This document shows, piece after piece, positions 29,378 through 37,934 of a stretch of DNA of 64,000 nucleotides (position 1 is the stretch's first letter; every line of letters starts with the position of its first letter). This DNA comes from Gordonia sputi NBRC 100414 (lineage in GTDB: Bacteria > Actinomycetota > Actinomycetes > Mycobacteriales > Mycobacteriaceae). The notes under the pieces are model-generated. The model was given only the letters and a program-made list of their open reading frames with translations. It was not told the origin of the DNA and made no database searches. The DNA lies in assembly GCF_000248055.1 (NCBI RefSeq), contig NZ_BAFC01000112.1, positions 1 through 64,000 on the forward strand, read 5' to 3'. The position numbers and the translations under genes are program-made.

Positions 29378-29617
29378 GTAATGTCCTCACCTGCGGTTTT
29401 GTGGTCATCTGCGCTCGAGCTCCGATACCGGAGAGTGCATGCGGGGTATCGCCCTCCGGCGACACGGCAGGCTCTCGGCGCAACGTCGCGTACCACTCTA
29501 TCGACGTGGCGCGACACTCTCCCACATGGCCGTGATCGAGTCGGACCCGCCCGCCCGCGAACACGGCGCCGCGATCGCCGCAGACGTGCGAACACGATCA
29601 CTGGCACCATCGAGAGG

Positions 29618-30532
29618 GTGACCGCCTCTGCGCCGCTGACCGAGCTTGTCGAGCTCACCGGCGGCGTCTTCTGTATGGGTTCGGATCGCTTCTACCCCGA
29701 GGAACGTCCCGCACATGAGCGTCGCGTCGGCGCTTTCGCGATCGAACGGCATCCGGTGACCAATGCGCAGTACGCGGCGTTCGTCAGCGACACCGGGTAC
29801 GTGACCGTTGCCGAGAGCGACATCGACCCCGTCGATTTCCCCGGCTCCGACCCAGCGATGCTCGTTCCGGGTGCCCTTGTCTTCACACCGACGGCCGGCC
29901 CCGTCGACCTCACCGACTGGCGAGCGTGGTGGCGATGGCAGCCGGGAGCGTCGTGGCGTCACCCGCTCGGACCCGCGACCGACATCGTCGGGCACGACGA
30001 CCACCCCGTCACCCAGATCGCGTACGCCGACGCCGTCGCCTACGCCGCGTGGGCGGGCCGTCGACTCCCCACCGAAGCCGAGTGGGAGTACGCCGCACGT
30101 GGCGGCGTCGTCGGACACGAGTACGCGTGGGGCGACGAGTTGCACCCCGAGGGTGAGATTCTCGCCAACACGTGGATCGGCAACTTCCCGTACGCGAGCG
30201 ACGGCTGGAGCGGAACGTCGAGGGTGGGGAGCTATCCACCGAACGGCTTCGGACTCCTCGACATGATCGGCAACGTCTGGGAGCGCACGTCGGACGTCTT
30301 CACTCCGCGCCACGTCCCGCCCGATCTTGCGACGGTCTCCCCCGACGGTCGGCCGGACCTCTTGACGCCCACCACATCTCCACAGGTCACGCGTGTCACG
30401 AAGGGCGGCTCGCACCTGTGCTCACCGCAGTACTGCCGACGCTACCGACCCGCCGCCCGCTCTCCACAATCCGACGACTCGGCGACGTCGCACCTCGGAT
30501 TCCGTTGCGCCGCAGACGTTATCGCCTCATGA
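29618..30532 (+). CDS. Formylglycine-generating enzyme (SUMF1/FGE family)
   Basis: Converts a Cys in sulfatase CxPxR motifs to formylglycine. The 304 residues start at the GTG 29618 and show GGVFCMGSDRFYPEERP at the N-terminus, AWAGRRLPTEAEWEYAARGG in the middle and the active-site block GGSHLCSPQYCRRYRPAAR. Cys268 and Cys273 are the copper-binding pair of true FGEs, followed by DDSATSHLGFRC. This distinguishes it from EgtB or other SUMF1 relatives that lack the pair. No sulfatase gene is in the window. It is divergent from ettA and converges on ssbB. Confidence 0.93.
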   Translation: MTASAPLTELVELTGGVFCMGSDRFYPEERPAHERRVGAFAIERHPVTNAQYAAFVSDTGYVTVAESDIDPVDFPGSDPAMLVPGALVFTPTAGPVDLTDWRAWWRWQPGASWRHPLGPATDIVGHDDHPVTQIAYADAVAYAAWAGRRLPTEAEWEYAARGGVVGHEYAWGDELHPEGEILANTWIGNFPYASDGWSGTSRVGSYPPNGFGLLDMIGNVWERTSDVFTPRHVPPDLATVSPDGRPDLLTPTTSPQVTRVTKGGSHLCSPQYCRRYRPAARSPQSDDSATSHLGFRCAADVIAS

Positions 30533-30587
30533 CGAGTCCCGCCCCGATGAACACACCCCTCCCGCATTCACCGTGGCGACCACTCGG

Positions 30588-31028
30588 TCACGCCGCAGCG
30601 CCAGCCGCATCGTCGGGTGCGGCGACGCCCGACGCTTGCGTATCCGCAGACTGAGGAGCCGCGACATCGCCGCGACCGCGGTACTCGACGACGCAGCGTG
30701 CGAGGTCGAGGCCGACCGAGTCGGCGATCATCTCCAGCTCCGTGCGCGATTCGCCGCCGCTGGTCGTGTAGCTGTTCGTGTGAATTGCCCCGTGCACGAT
30801 GACCGGCCGCCCCTTCTCGACCGCGGACGCCACGCCCGCGACCAGCCGCCGCCAGCACGAGACGGTCAGGAACAAGCTGTTCCCGTCGATCCACTCGCCT
30901 GTTGCGCGGTCTCGTCGACGCGTGTTGCTGGCCATGCGGAACGAGATCACCTCGTCGCCGTTCGCCATGCGGTTGCGCCTGGGGTCGGAGATCACTCGGC
31001 CCACGATCGTCGAATACGTTTCGTACAT
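30588..31028 (-). CDS. ssbB: Single-stranded DNA-binding protein paralogue (SsbB type)
   Basis: An OB-fold protein of 146 residues from ATG 31028 (MYETYSTIVGRV), preceded by GGAGCGGAGC. The fold is seen in VISFRMASNTRRR and LFLTVSCWRRLVAGVA. It lacks the acidic DDDIPF-type tip that canonical SSB uses to recruit partners; the tail is Ala/Asp-rich instead. It is therefore the second SSB paralogue, at the position of Rv2478c next to ettA. The longer frame up to 31232 reads through unlikely sequence. Confidence 0.87.
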   Translation of the reverse strand: MYETYSTIVGRVISDPRRNRMANGDEVISFRMASNTRRRDRATGEWIDGNSLFLTVSCWRRLVAGVASAVEKGRPVIVHGAIHTNSYTTSGGESRTELEMIADSVGLDLARCVVEYRGRGDVAAPQSADTQASGVAAPDDAAGAAA

Positions 31029-31248
31029 TTGCTCCGCTCCTGCCGTGAGGTGCCATCCGCTGCAGGCACCGAGTTTCCGAACTCGGGCTGAGATGGCTGA
31101 CTGTGAGCATTCCGGAGAACAAGCTCCCGACACCGAGCGCGAGACCAAGCTGTGGACAGGACTCCGCCTGTGGATACGGCCAACGTCACCGAATACGGCC
31201 GAAGTCAGGGCACCCGGCTCGCTGCCGTACACTCTGCGTGTCGGTTTC

Positions 31249-31322
31249 GCCTCCGTAGCTCAGGTGGATAGAGCAAGGGCCTTCTAATCCCTAGGTCGCA
31301 GGTTCGAGTCCTGCCGGGGGCA
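31249..31322 (+). tRNA. tRNA-Arg (anticodon TCT)
   Basis: The acceptor GCCTCCG pairs with CGGGGGC (one G-U), discriminator A, with CCA encoded at 31323-31325. The anticodon loop CTTCTAA gives TCT, reading AGA. The T-arm GCAGGTTCGAGTCCTGC is perfect. The anticodon stem AGGGC/TCCCT has a C31-U39 mismatch beside the loop. Confidence 0.95.
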
Positions 31323-31431
31323 CCAGTCACATCCTTGCCGGCCTCCGGCCGGTGTGCGCCCACTCGAGTGGTTTGAGAGAGATTCACGCGGGCGCACCGA
31401 AGACCGCTCATCACGCCGTCGGGCACGGTCA

Positions 31432-31932
31432 TCAGCAAGATTCGAGCGTCCACACCGGTTGCGCGAACAGCGGTGCGGGCAGCAATCTGATGCTCTCCGG
31501 CGACGCCTTCACCAGCACGAGTTGCCCGCCGACTGGCGTCACCGATCGAATGCTGTCGCGCCGCAACAACACCGTCGACGCCGGCGTGTCGACGCGCAGG
31601 AACTCATCGTCGGCGCCCGCTCCCCATGTGGCGCCCGGGGCGAGGATCTTGCGGTTCTGGACGTGGCCAGCGATCAGCGCGGCGCCGATCCATGCAACCG
31701 AGCACACGAGGAACACGCTCACACCGATCAGCAGTCCCAAGGACCACCCGCTGCCCGTCGCAATACACACCGCGGCAAAGATCGTCGCGAAGACCGCGGC
31801 TATACCGACAGTGCGCGCCCAGAGGCGAGGCGCTGCGAGCGACGACAATGTGGCGCGTCGGGCGTCGCCTTGCCGCGCGGTCCATTCGATCTGAATCGGA
31901 GGCAGATTGCCTGCACCATTTGTCGGACTCAT
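31432..31932 (-). CDS. Small membrane protein with two transmembrane helices
   Basis: A 166-residue protein with two adjacent hydrophobic segments (about 40-60 and 63-88). A C-terminal soluble domain follows, with FLRVDTPASTVLLRRDSIRSVTP. The helical hairpin plus short beta domain resembles YcxB-like proteins, but the match is only by pattern. It lies alone between tRNA-Arg and the linear amide hydrolase on the same strand as the latter. The function is not recognised. Confidence 0.7.
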   Translation of the reverse strand: MSPTNGAGNLPPIQIEWTARQGDARRATLSSLAAPRLWARTVGIAAVFATIFAAVCIATGSGWSLGLLIGVSVFLVCSVAWIGAALIAGHVQNRKILAPGATWGAGADDEFLRVDTPASTVLLRRDSIRSVTPVGGQLVLVKASPESIRLLPAPLFAQPVWTLESC

Positions 31933-31991
31933 CCGACGAGCTTGTCATGGCACCACTGTTGGCATCGAGAAGCGCTGGCCTGCGACACCGA

Positions 31992-32035
31992 AATCGATCA
32001 CGCCGATGGACGAGTGCCCATCGGCGTGATCGATT
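31992..32035 (-). terminator. Hairpin after the linear amide hydrolase
   Basis: A perfect 18-bp stem: left arm 31992-32009 beginning aatcgatcacg, right arm 32018-32035, 8-nt loop. It lies 9 bp after the hydrolase stop on the minus strand, with only a weak T-tract. Confidence 0.85.
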
Positions 32036-32043
32036 CCAGTGGG

Positions 32044-33078
32044 TTATGCCGTTGCCTTCTGCCCCTTCTCGGCGTCCTCCAACTGCTTGAGAAGCGCGAA
32101 GGACAGGAACGTCATCGGACCCTTGTCTTCGAAATGCTCGTTCACGTTGCCTGCGATCCCGCCCTCGAGAGAGAGCTTGCTGAGCAGATCCAGCTTGAGT
32201 TGCGGAGCGCCTTCGGAAAGGTCCAGATCAGCGATATCAACCCACACGATGTTCGGCCGAGTGGTGGAGTCGTACACGAATCGCCCGTTGGTGAGATCGC
32301 TGACTGTCTGCCAAATCGTTTGTGAGGCATCGGGTTTGCCGGGATCGGGGATACGGAAGGGCTGCGCGGCATTGCGGATCACGCTGAACATGCCCGCGAT
32401 GGCCTCGAGTTGACTCGCCGGCTTCGGCAGACGGCTCGCGTAGTACGCGGCACGCGCAAAGCGGTGCTCGGCGAGGGTGTCGCCGGGGAGTGGCGCGTCG
32501 CCCCCGAGGCCCTCCCACCTCTTCAGCAGTTCGAGTTGCTGATCGTAGGTGGGTGAATTGGTCATCACGTGGTAGGACCGATCGTGATACACCTTGGCGT
32601 GACCGTCGAGGTACTCGATGATCACGGAGTCGCCGGTCTTGTCGTCGAGTGCGAGGTGAATCGCGGGCGGTTTGCCGCCGGTGGGGTCGGGCATCTGGAT
32701 GACCTGCACATCGGTGCTGTTGATCCATTCAACGGCCTCGTCCACGGTGGCGAAGTTGTCGAGGAAGTACTGCAGCCACACCGCCTGACTCAGCGCCGGC
32801 CGTGATTCATCACGGGTCCCATAGGTCGATTCGGCCAGCCACAGGATGTGGCCCGCCAACCCCGCCTCGTTGAGACCGTCGACGGAAATGATGTCGTAGG
32901 CCGCGGCGATGACACTGCCGTACTTCGACGTCCACGTCAGCTTGCCCTCCACGCCGTCGTCTCGAGAAATACCCTTGGGCTGAGTCCAGAGGTTGGTCAT
33001 CAGATCTTTGTGAAAATCCATGTTGCGTCCGACGAGAACTGCTCCCGCGGCATCTGGCCAAATCACTCGGGTGCACAT
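32044..33078 (-). CDS. Linear amide C-N hydrolase (choloylglycine hydrolase/penicillin V acylase family)
   Basis: An Ntn-hydrolase of 344 residues. The start MCTRVIW puts Cys2 at the N-terminus after Met removal, the family nucleophile. Other family positions are Arg near residue 18 (GRNMDFH), Asp21 in the same motif and Asn in VMTNSP (about 173). It could act on bile salts, penicillin V or acyl-homoserine lactones; the sequence alone does not separate these. There is no signal peptide. The gene stands alone, with a strong terminator after it and a 650-bp non-coding region before it. Confidence 0.87.
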   Translation of the reverse strand: MCTRVIWPDAAGAVLVGRNMDFHKDLMTNLWTQPKGISRDDGVEGKLTWTSKYGSVIAAAYDIISVDGLNEAGLAGHILWLAESTYGTRDESRPALSQAVWLQYFLDNFATVDEAVEWINSTDVQVIQMPDPTGGKPPAIHLALDDKTGDSVIIEYLDGHAKVYHDRSYHVMTNSPTYDQQLELLKRWEGLGGDAPLPGDTLAEHRFARAAYYASRLPKPASQLEAIAGMFSVIRNAAQPFRIPDPGKPDASQTIWQTVSDLTNGRFVYDSTTRPNIVWVDIADLDLSEGAPQLKLDLLSKLSLEGGIAGNVNEHFEDKGPMTFLSFALLKQLEDAEKGQKATA

Positions 33079-33733
33079 TGTGAAACCACCACTTTCAATA
33101 GGAAGAGACTGCCTGACCTACAAACAAGCGTGGGCCATATCCTTTACTTTAAGCTGGGTATGCTGGATTCTGTGCCGTATCAGGCACGTCTTGTCACCAT
33201 TCGGTGGCAATGCGTCCCGAATTGTGCTGTTGTCAGGACCTTGGTCCCAGATATCGACGACCGATGAGTGTCCGTGGCAGAGTCTGGCGATGAGTCTCCT
33301 CACGTCCGCATCCAACCAGATGAGGTCGTAGGCAAGTCCAGAAAAGGGCCGAATGTCCCTATCGCCGAACATATTTCGACGATCAGCTCGTCGGTACGGG
33401 CCTCGACTCGTCACGTTCAATGCCATGGTTTGCGACCAGATGAGCGTGAATCCGTAACCACTGTGGACCATGTAAATCGACGACTTGCGCTCATTGCTAA
33501 ATTCGCGACATCAGTGTGTGGAAAACACGTCGAATGAGCGCAATTCCGCGTCGAGGCCACGTAGGGCGGGCGGATTCGCGCCAGGCTTTTACCGTGCCTT
33601 GTCAGTCACTTTGTTACCTATCGCCAAGGCGCGGAGGGCGTCGATTCTCTCGCGAGATCTGGCGATCTGCTCGACCGGCCGATCCTGCCGAGTCCAGTTG
33701 CCCGCCACCCATCGCTGATAGCGTCATCAACTG
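33079..33733. other. 655-bp stretch without a supportable gene
   Basis: The DNA here is visibly less GC-rich than its surroundings, and the open frames in it have no SD, family motif or GC3 bias. It must contain the promoter of the hydrolase (minus) and of the GNAT gene (plus). A short dyad gtgcc-gtatca-ggcac lies at 33172-33187. It may be a decayed gene or an acquired segment. Confidence 0.5.
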
Positions 33734-34258
33734 ATGTCTGAGCACACCCCCGGCACCCAGTGGCACACCCGTAGCGAGACCCCGGCCGACGTACCGACCG
33801 TTCGAGAGGTCACCCTCGCCGCGTTTCCGTCCGCGGAGGAAGCCGAGATCCTCGACGGCTTACGGCGTGACCCCGCCTGGATTGACGGACTGTCGATCGT
33901 CGTCACCGACGAGACGGGACGTGTCGTGGGGCATGGCGTCGCGACCCGAGGCTACGTCGACGACTCTCCGGTCCTGGGATTGGGGCCGGTGTCGGTGCTG
34001 CCGCAATTCCAGAACCGCGGTGCGGGCAGCGCCGTCAACCGTGCACTTCTCGAGGCCGCAAGGCAGATGGGTGAACCACACGTCGTCGTGCTCGGGCACG
34101 AAGACTACTACCCGCGATTCGGGTTCGAACGCGCATCGACACACGGGATCACCGTTCCATTCGACGCCCCTGACGATGCCGTCATGGCCCTGACACTCGA
34201 CGAGACCAAGCCGCTTCCGACCGGAGTCATGCACTACGCCGCGCCGTTCGGCGTGTGA
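33734..34258 (+). CDS. GNAT-family N-acetyltransferase
   Basis: A 174-residue acetyl-CoA-dependent acyltransferase. Motif A is LGPVSVLPQFQNRGAGSAVNRAL (about 87-108; Q/R-x-x-G-x-G/A binds the pyrophosphate). The end has YYPRFGFERASTHGI, a segment typical of the YhbS-like branch. The substrate is unknown. ATG 33734 follows a TAGCGT box 9 nt upstream and has no SD. It converges on the uracil permease, with 27 bp between the stops. Confidence 0.85.
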   Translation: MSEHTPGTQWHTRSETPADVPTVREVTLAAFPSAEEAEILDGLRRDPAWIDGLSIVVTDETGRVVGHGVATRGYVDDSPVLGLGPVSVLPQFQNRGAGSAVNRALLEAARQMGEPHVVVLGHEDYYPRFGFERASTHGITVPFDAPDDAVMALTLDETKPLPTGVMHYAAPFGV

Positions 34259-34285
34259 ATCATCCTGGAGAACAACACCTCTCAG

Positions 34286-35683
34286 CTAAGCGCCGCGCGC
34301 TCCCGCAGTTCCGCGCCACCCACCGATGAGGTGGATCGTGTGATAGATGAGCAGCGCGCAGACCGCACCGATCGCGATGCCGCCGAAGCTCACGTCGCCG
34401 ATGGTCCAACTGAAGTCCGCGATGGCGATGATCAGTGGAATAGCGGCGGTGAACTGGTTGATCGGGCGGGAGAAGTCGACGCGGTTGGTCACCCAGATGT
34501 GCACACCGATGATCGCGACGAGGCCATAGAGCGCCGTGGTGATGCCTCCGAGGACCCCGGAGGGAACCGACGCGATCACGGCACCGATCTTCGGGCACAG
34601 CCCCAGGATGATCGCCGCAGCAGCAGCGACCCAGTACGCCGCCGTCGAATACACCTTGGTCGCGGCCATGACACCGATGTTCTCGGCATATGTCGTGGTC
34701 GCCGACCCTCCGCCCGAACCCGCGATTATCGTCGACAGTCCGTCGGCGAACAACGCTCTGCCCATCCGGTCGTCGAAGTTCGCTCCGGTCATCATCGCCA
34801 CGGATTTCACGTGTCCGATGTTCTCGACCACCAGCACGAGTACCACGGGTAAGAACGTCGGGATCACCGAGAGGTGGAAGGTCGGGGTCTGGAAATCGGG
34901 CAGGCCGATCCAACTCGCAGCGTGGATGGCGCTCGTGTCGACCTCGTTGCGGATCAACGCCACCACATAGCCGATCACCACACTCAATACGATGGCCAGT
35001 CGTCCGAGCAGTCCGCGCAGGAACGCGATCGATAAGACCAGCAACACCAGCACGATCGTCGCGGTCACCGGCTGCTTCTCGAAGTTCGCCTTTGCCGATG
35101 GCGCAAGGTTCAGGCCGATCAACGCCACGATCGTTCCGGTGACGATCGGGGGCATCACGAGGTCGATCCATCGGACGCCCGCGAAGTGCACGATGACGCC
35201 GATCAACGCGAGCAATGCACCCACAACGACGATTCCGCCGAGCGCAGACGATTGCCCGTTCGACGCCGTCGCCGCGAGCACCGGCGCGATGATCGCGAAG
35301 CTCGAACCGAGATAGCTCGGCAGCCGGTTACCGGTGATGATGAGGAACAGTGCGGTACCGATCCCGGAGAAGAGCAGCGTTGTGGCAGGCGGGAATCCGG
35401 TGAGCACGGGTACGAGGAACGTCGAGCCGAACATGGCGACGACATGCTGCAGGCCGATACTCACCGTCTTGGGCCACGACAGCCGCTCCCCCGGTCCGAC
35501 AACGTCGTCGACGTCGACGCGTGTCCATCCCATGTTGTCGGCCAGTCGTCGCGACGTCGTGGTGGCGCCGGAGCCCCCGCGCTCGCTCCCTCCACCGTTG
35601 TCGCCGTCGCCATCACGAGTTTCGTCGTTACGCACGAGAATCAGTCTGCGGGATCGCAGAGCGCGACGCCGGGTTACCGACAT
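34286..35683 (-). CDS. Uracil/xanthine permease, NCS2 family
   Basis: An integral membrane nucleobase:proton symporter with about 14 hydrophobic segments. The core from LSWPKTVSIGLQHVVAMFGSTFLVP is typical of UraA/PyrP, as are SSFAIIAPVLA, NIGHVKSVAMMTGANFDDRMGRAL and GSGGGSATTTYAENIGVMA (NCS2 signature). It probably imports uracil. The N-terminal 50 residues are hydrophilic, and the true start is unclear: GTG 35635 or the first codon at 35683 are candidates. No pyrimidine genes lie near. Confidence 0.87.
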   Translation of the reverse strand: MSVTRRRALRSRRLILVRNDETRDGDGDNGGGSERGGSGATTTSRRLADNMGWTRVDVDDVVGPGERLSWPKTVSIGLQHVVAMFGSTFLVPVLTGFPPATTLLFSGIGTALFLIITGNRLPSYLGSSFAIIAPVLAATASNGQSSALGGIVVVGALLALIGVIVHFAGVRWIDLVMPPIVTGTIVALIGLNLAPSAKANFEKQPVTATIVLVLLVLSIAFLRGLLGRLAIVLSVVIGYVVALIRNEVDTSAIHAASWIGLPDFQTPTFHLSVIPTFLPVVLVLVVENIGHVKSVAMMTGANFDDRMGRALFADGLSTIIAGSGGGSATTTYAENIGVMAATKVYSTAAYWVAAAAAIILGLCPKIGAVIASVPSGVLGGITTALYGLVAIIGVHIWVTNRVDFSRPINQFTAAIPLIIAIADFSWTIGDVSFGGIAIGAVCALLIYHTIHLIGGWRGTAGARGA

Positions 35684-35858
35684 ACCGAGACTGGCGACCG
35701 CGCATACCCGGGCCCCGAGCCGATCGGTAACCCACTGTCGGACAGCACTTTTGCGTTGACAGCCGCCTCCCAGCGTCGCCGCAGGGCGCGGTCAGCGAAG
35801 CTCCATAGTGTTCTCCTCGTCGGCAACGCCGCCGGCAGGTAGTCACGAAGGAGATCCC

Positions 35859-35996
35859 ATGCCTATCAACACCCCTCCGCAGCAGAACAACAACGGCCCG
35901 CGCCAGGCCCCTGCCCCGCAGCCGCCGCGTCGCCGTCGTCGCCAGCGCTTCTGGAATGCACGCGCGCACCGCTGGGACTGGCGCTGGGTCTACTGA
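35859..35996 (+). CDS. 45-residue Pro/Arg/Trp-rich peptide
   Basis: A short ORF with an excellent SD (gaaggag, 6 nt before the ATG at 35859). The first half is Pro/Gln/Asn-rich and probably disordered. It is followed by a run of five Arg (24-28) and a tail RFWNARAHRWDWRWVY with four Trp. There is no Cys, Ser or leader cleavage motif and no membrane helix. It lies 106 bp before an ABC exporter gene on the same strand. The family is not recognised. It could be a nucleic-acid-binding or ribosome-associated small protein, or a cationic peptide exported by the neighbour; the latter is speculative. Confidence 0.65.
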   Translation: MPINTPPQQNNNGPRQAPAPQPPRRRRRQRFWNARAHRWDWRWVY

Positions 35997-36010
35997 CCTT
36001 CCGGCCCATG

Positions 36011-36068
36011 GGAGCCGACACGGACGTCCGACGCCGCCATGAGCGCCATCGACGCCCGAGTCGGCTCC
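36011..36068 (+). promoter_or_regulatory. Long-loop hairpin between the small peptide gene and the ABC exporter
   Basis: ggagccgac (36011-36019) pairs with gtcggctcc (36060-36068), a 9-bp stem around a 40-nt loop that can form smaller stems. There is no T-tract. It could tune read-through from the peptide gene to the exporter. Confidence 0.35.
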
Positions 36069-36102
36069 TGTTCTCATGCCTACCGACACAGAAGGACGTC
36101 CG

Positions 36103-37815
36103 ATGAACGCGCGACAAGCTTTTCGACGCTTCTCTCCCGCAGTACGAGGCGAGGCCAGACGATTCGCCCTCGCGGGAACCCTGCTCGGCATCGCTGCGGC
36201 ATGCGAGGTGGTTGCCGTCTTCGTGCTCGCAGATGTCATCGACGGCGCGCTCGACTCGAACAGCGTCACCACGTTTGCACGCCTTGCGCTCCTCTGGCTC
36301 CTCATCACGGCAATCTCCTGCGGCGGAGACTATTTCGGTCAGGTCGTGTCCGTGGGCATCTCCGAACGCGTCGTGTTACGGCTGCGTGATCAACTCTTCG
36401 ACCACGTCCAGCGCCTTCACCCCGTCCAGCATCGACGGCTGGGCCTGGGCAATCTCGTCACCCGGCACACCGGCGACCTCGAAGCGGTCGAGTACCTGAT
36501 CGGGACAGGCGTGATGCAGTTCGTGATCGCGCTGGCCCACACCATCGGCTTGGTCGTCGCCGCACTCATCATGAGCTGGCAGGTCGCGCTCGTCGCGCTG
36601 GCCGCAGTCCCGGCGCTGTGGGGTCTGTCCGCATTCTTCGCCCGTCGGCAGGAACGCGTCACCCGCGACGAACGAGGCGCCAACAGCGACATCGCCGACT
36701 CCGTCGAAACCGCACTCCTCGGCCACGAGACGGCCGTCGCCTACAACCAGCAGGGGCGCGAACACGCTCGACTCCACCGGCACGGGGTCACCTGGATGAG
36801 CGCCCGCCTTGCGCAGACCCGCGTCGAGGCCGGACTGGGCGGCATCTTGAGCTTCGGGCAGGTCGTCGTCACGTTGGCCATCGCGATCGTGGGCGTCTGG
36901 CAGGTACGCCAGGGCCAGCTCAGCGTCGGCGGGCTGCTGGCCCTCACCGGCTATCTCGGGATGCTCTATCCCAAGATGCAGGAGCTGGCCGACATCCGGA
37001 TCGCCATCGCGTCCGCGGTGATCAGCGCCGAGCGTGTTGCCGAGGTCCTCGACGTCGCACCCGTCGAACGCGTCGAACTCGCTGACATCCCCGCGACCGT
37101 TCGATCACCACTACGCCCGACGACGCCGGTCGGCATCGCGCTGCGCGACGTCACCCTGGCGCGCGAGCACCAGACGGTCCTCGACGCCATTGACCTCGAC
37201 CTCGCGCCGGGGACCATCACCGCACTGATCGGACCGAGCGGCGTCGGAAAGTCGACGCTGGCGTCGCTGCTGTGCCGATTCGAACATCCCGACTCCGGGA
37301 ACCTGACCATCGGCGACGTCGATTACGACGACCTGACCGGCCGCTGGATTCGCGATCACATCACGTTGCTTCCCCAGCAGCCGATCATCAAGGGCGCCAG
37401 CATCTCCGACAACATCGCCTACGGCCGGCCGGCCGCGACTCGCGAAGAAATCATCGCCGCCGCGGTGGCCGCCGACGCCGACGAGTTCATCCGCAGATTG
37501 CCCGACGGCTACGACGCCCGGCTCGACGACGGCGGCCTCACGCTCTCCGGTGGTCAACGGCAACGTATCGCGATCGCCCGTGCGATGCTCCGGAACACTC
37601 CGGCGCTCATCCTCGACGAACCGACGTCGGGTCTCGACGCCGCGACCACGAGCCGAATCCTCGACCCCCTCCGGCGGCTTGCCGACGGGCGCACCACGCT
37701 GCTCATCACGCACGACACTCGGGTCACCGCGATCGCCGACCGCATCATCGAACTCCGCGACGGGCATCTCTACGACCTGAGCCGGTGGATGGAACCGGAG
37801 AACGCTCCGGCGTGA
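36103..37815 (+). CDS. ABC transporter, fused membrane and ATP-binding domains (exporter type)
   Basis: A half-transporter of 570 residues from ATG 36103, with SD agaagga 6 nt upstream. Six membrane helices occupy about 20-310. The nucleotide-binding domain has Walker A GPSGVGKST (377-385), signature LSGGQRQRIA (from 481), Walker B ALILDEPTSGLD and the H-loop LLITHD. This is the type IV exporter (MsbA/SunT-like) layout without a peptidase domain. The substrate is not known; the upstream cationic peptide and downstream padR are the only context. A start at 36076 lacks an SD. Confidence 0.9.
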   Translation: MNARQAFRRFSPAVRGEARRFALAGTLLGIAAACEVVAVFVLADVIDGALDSNSVTTFARLALLWLLITAISCGGDYFGQVVSVGISERVVLRLRDQLFDHVQRLHPVQHRRLGLGNLVTRHTGDLEAVEYLIGTGVMQFVIALAHTIGLVVAALIMSWQVALVALAAVPALWGLSAFFARRQERVTRDERGANSDIADSVETALLGHETAVAYNQQGREHARLHRHGVTWMSARLAQTRVEAGLGGILSFGQVVVTLAIAIVGVWQVRQGQLSVGGLLALTGYLGMLYPKMQELADIRIAIASAVISAERVAEVLDVAPVERVELADIPATVRSPLRPTTPVGIALRDVTLAREHQTVLDAIDLDLAPGTITALIGPSGVGKSTLASLLCRFEHPDSGNLTIGDVDYDDLTGRWIRDHITLLPQQPIIKGASISDNIAYGRPAATREEIIAAAVAADADEFIRRLPDGYDARLDDGGLTLSGGQRQRIAIARAMLRNTPALILDEPTSGLDAATTSRILDPLRRLADGRTTLLITHDTRVTAIADRIIELRDGHLYDLSRWMEPENAPA

Positions 37816-37886
37816 CGCGATAGTGCACACGCATCCGACCTGTATGTACGCGGGAAATACACTCGGCCGGTTATGCAACAAGAACC

Positions 37887-37908
37887 CTATGCACACTATT
37901 GCATAGTG
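37887..37908. promoter_or_regulatory. Palindromic operator, probably for PadR
   Basis: ctatgca (37887-37893) and tgcatag (37900-37906) form a perfect inverted repeat with a 6-bp spacer. A second overlapping dyad cactat-tgc-atagtg spans 37894-37908. It sits 15 bp before the padR -10 box. A half-site ttatgca lies at 37871-37877. Confidence 0.65.
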
Positions 37909-37922
37909 CGTAGGTGCATTGG

Positions 37923-37928
37923 TACGGT
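37923..37928 (+). promoter_or_regulatory. -10 box TACGGT of padR-fadH
   Basis: TACGGT lies 6 nt before the GTG at 37935 with no SD, so the transcript is probably leaderless. Confidence 0.5.
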
Positions 37929-37934
37929 CGAGTC

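Noticed and set aside
27722..29617. Very long plus-strand open frame ahead of the FGE gene
   Set aside because: It is antisense to ettA and shows no family motif; high GC content keeps the frame open. Only the part from GTG 29618 is FGE.
33118..33471. 117-residue minus-strand ORF in the gene-free gap
   Set aside because: No SD, no recognisable domain and no GC3 bias; not enough to call a gene.
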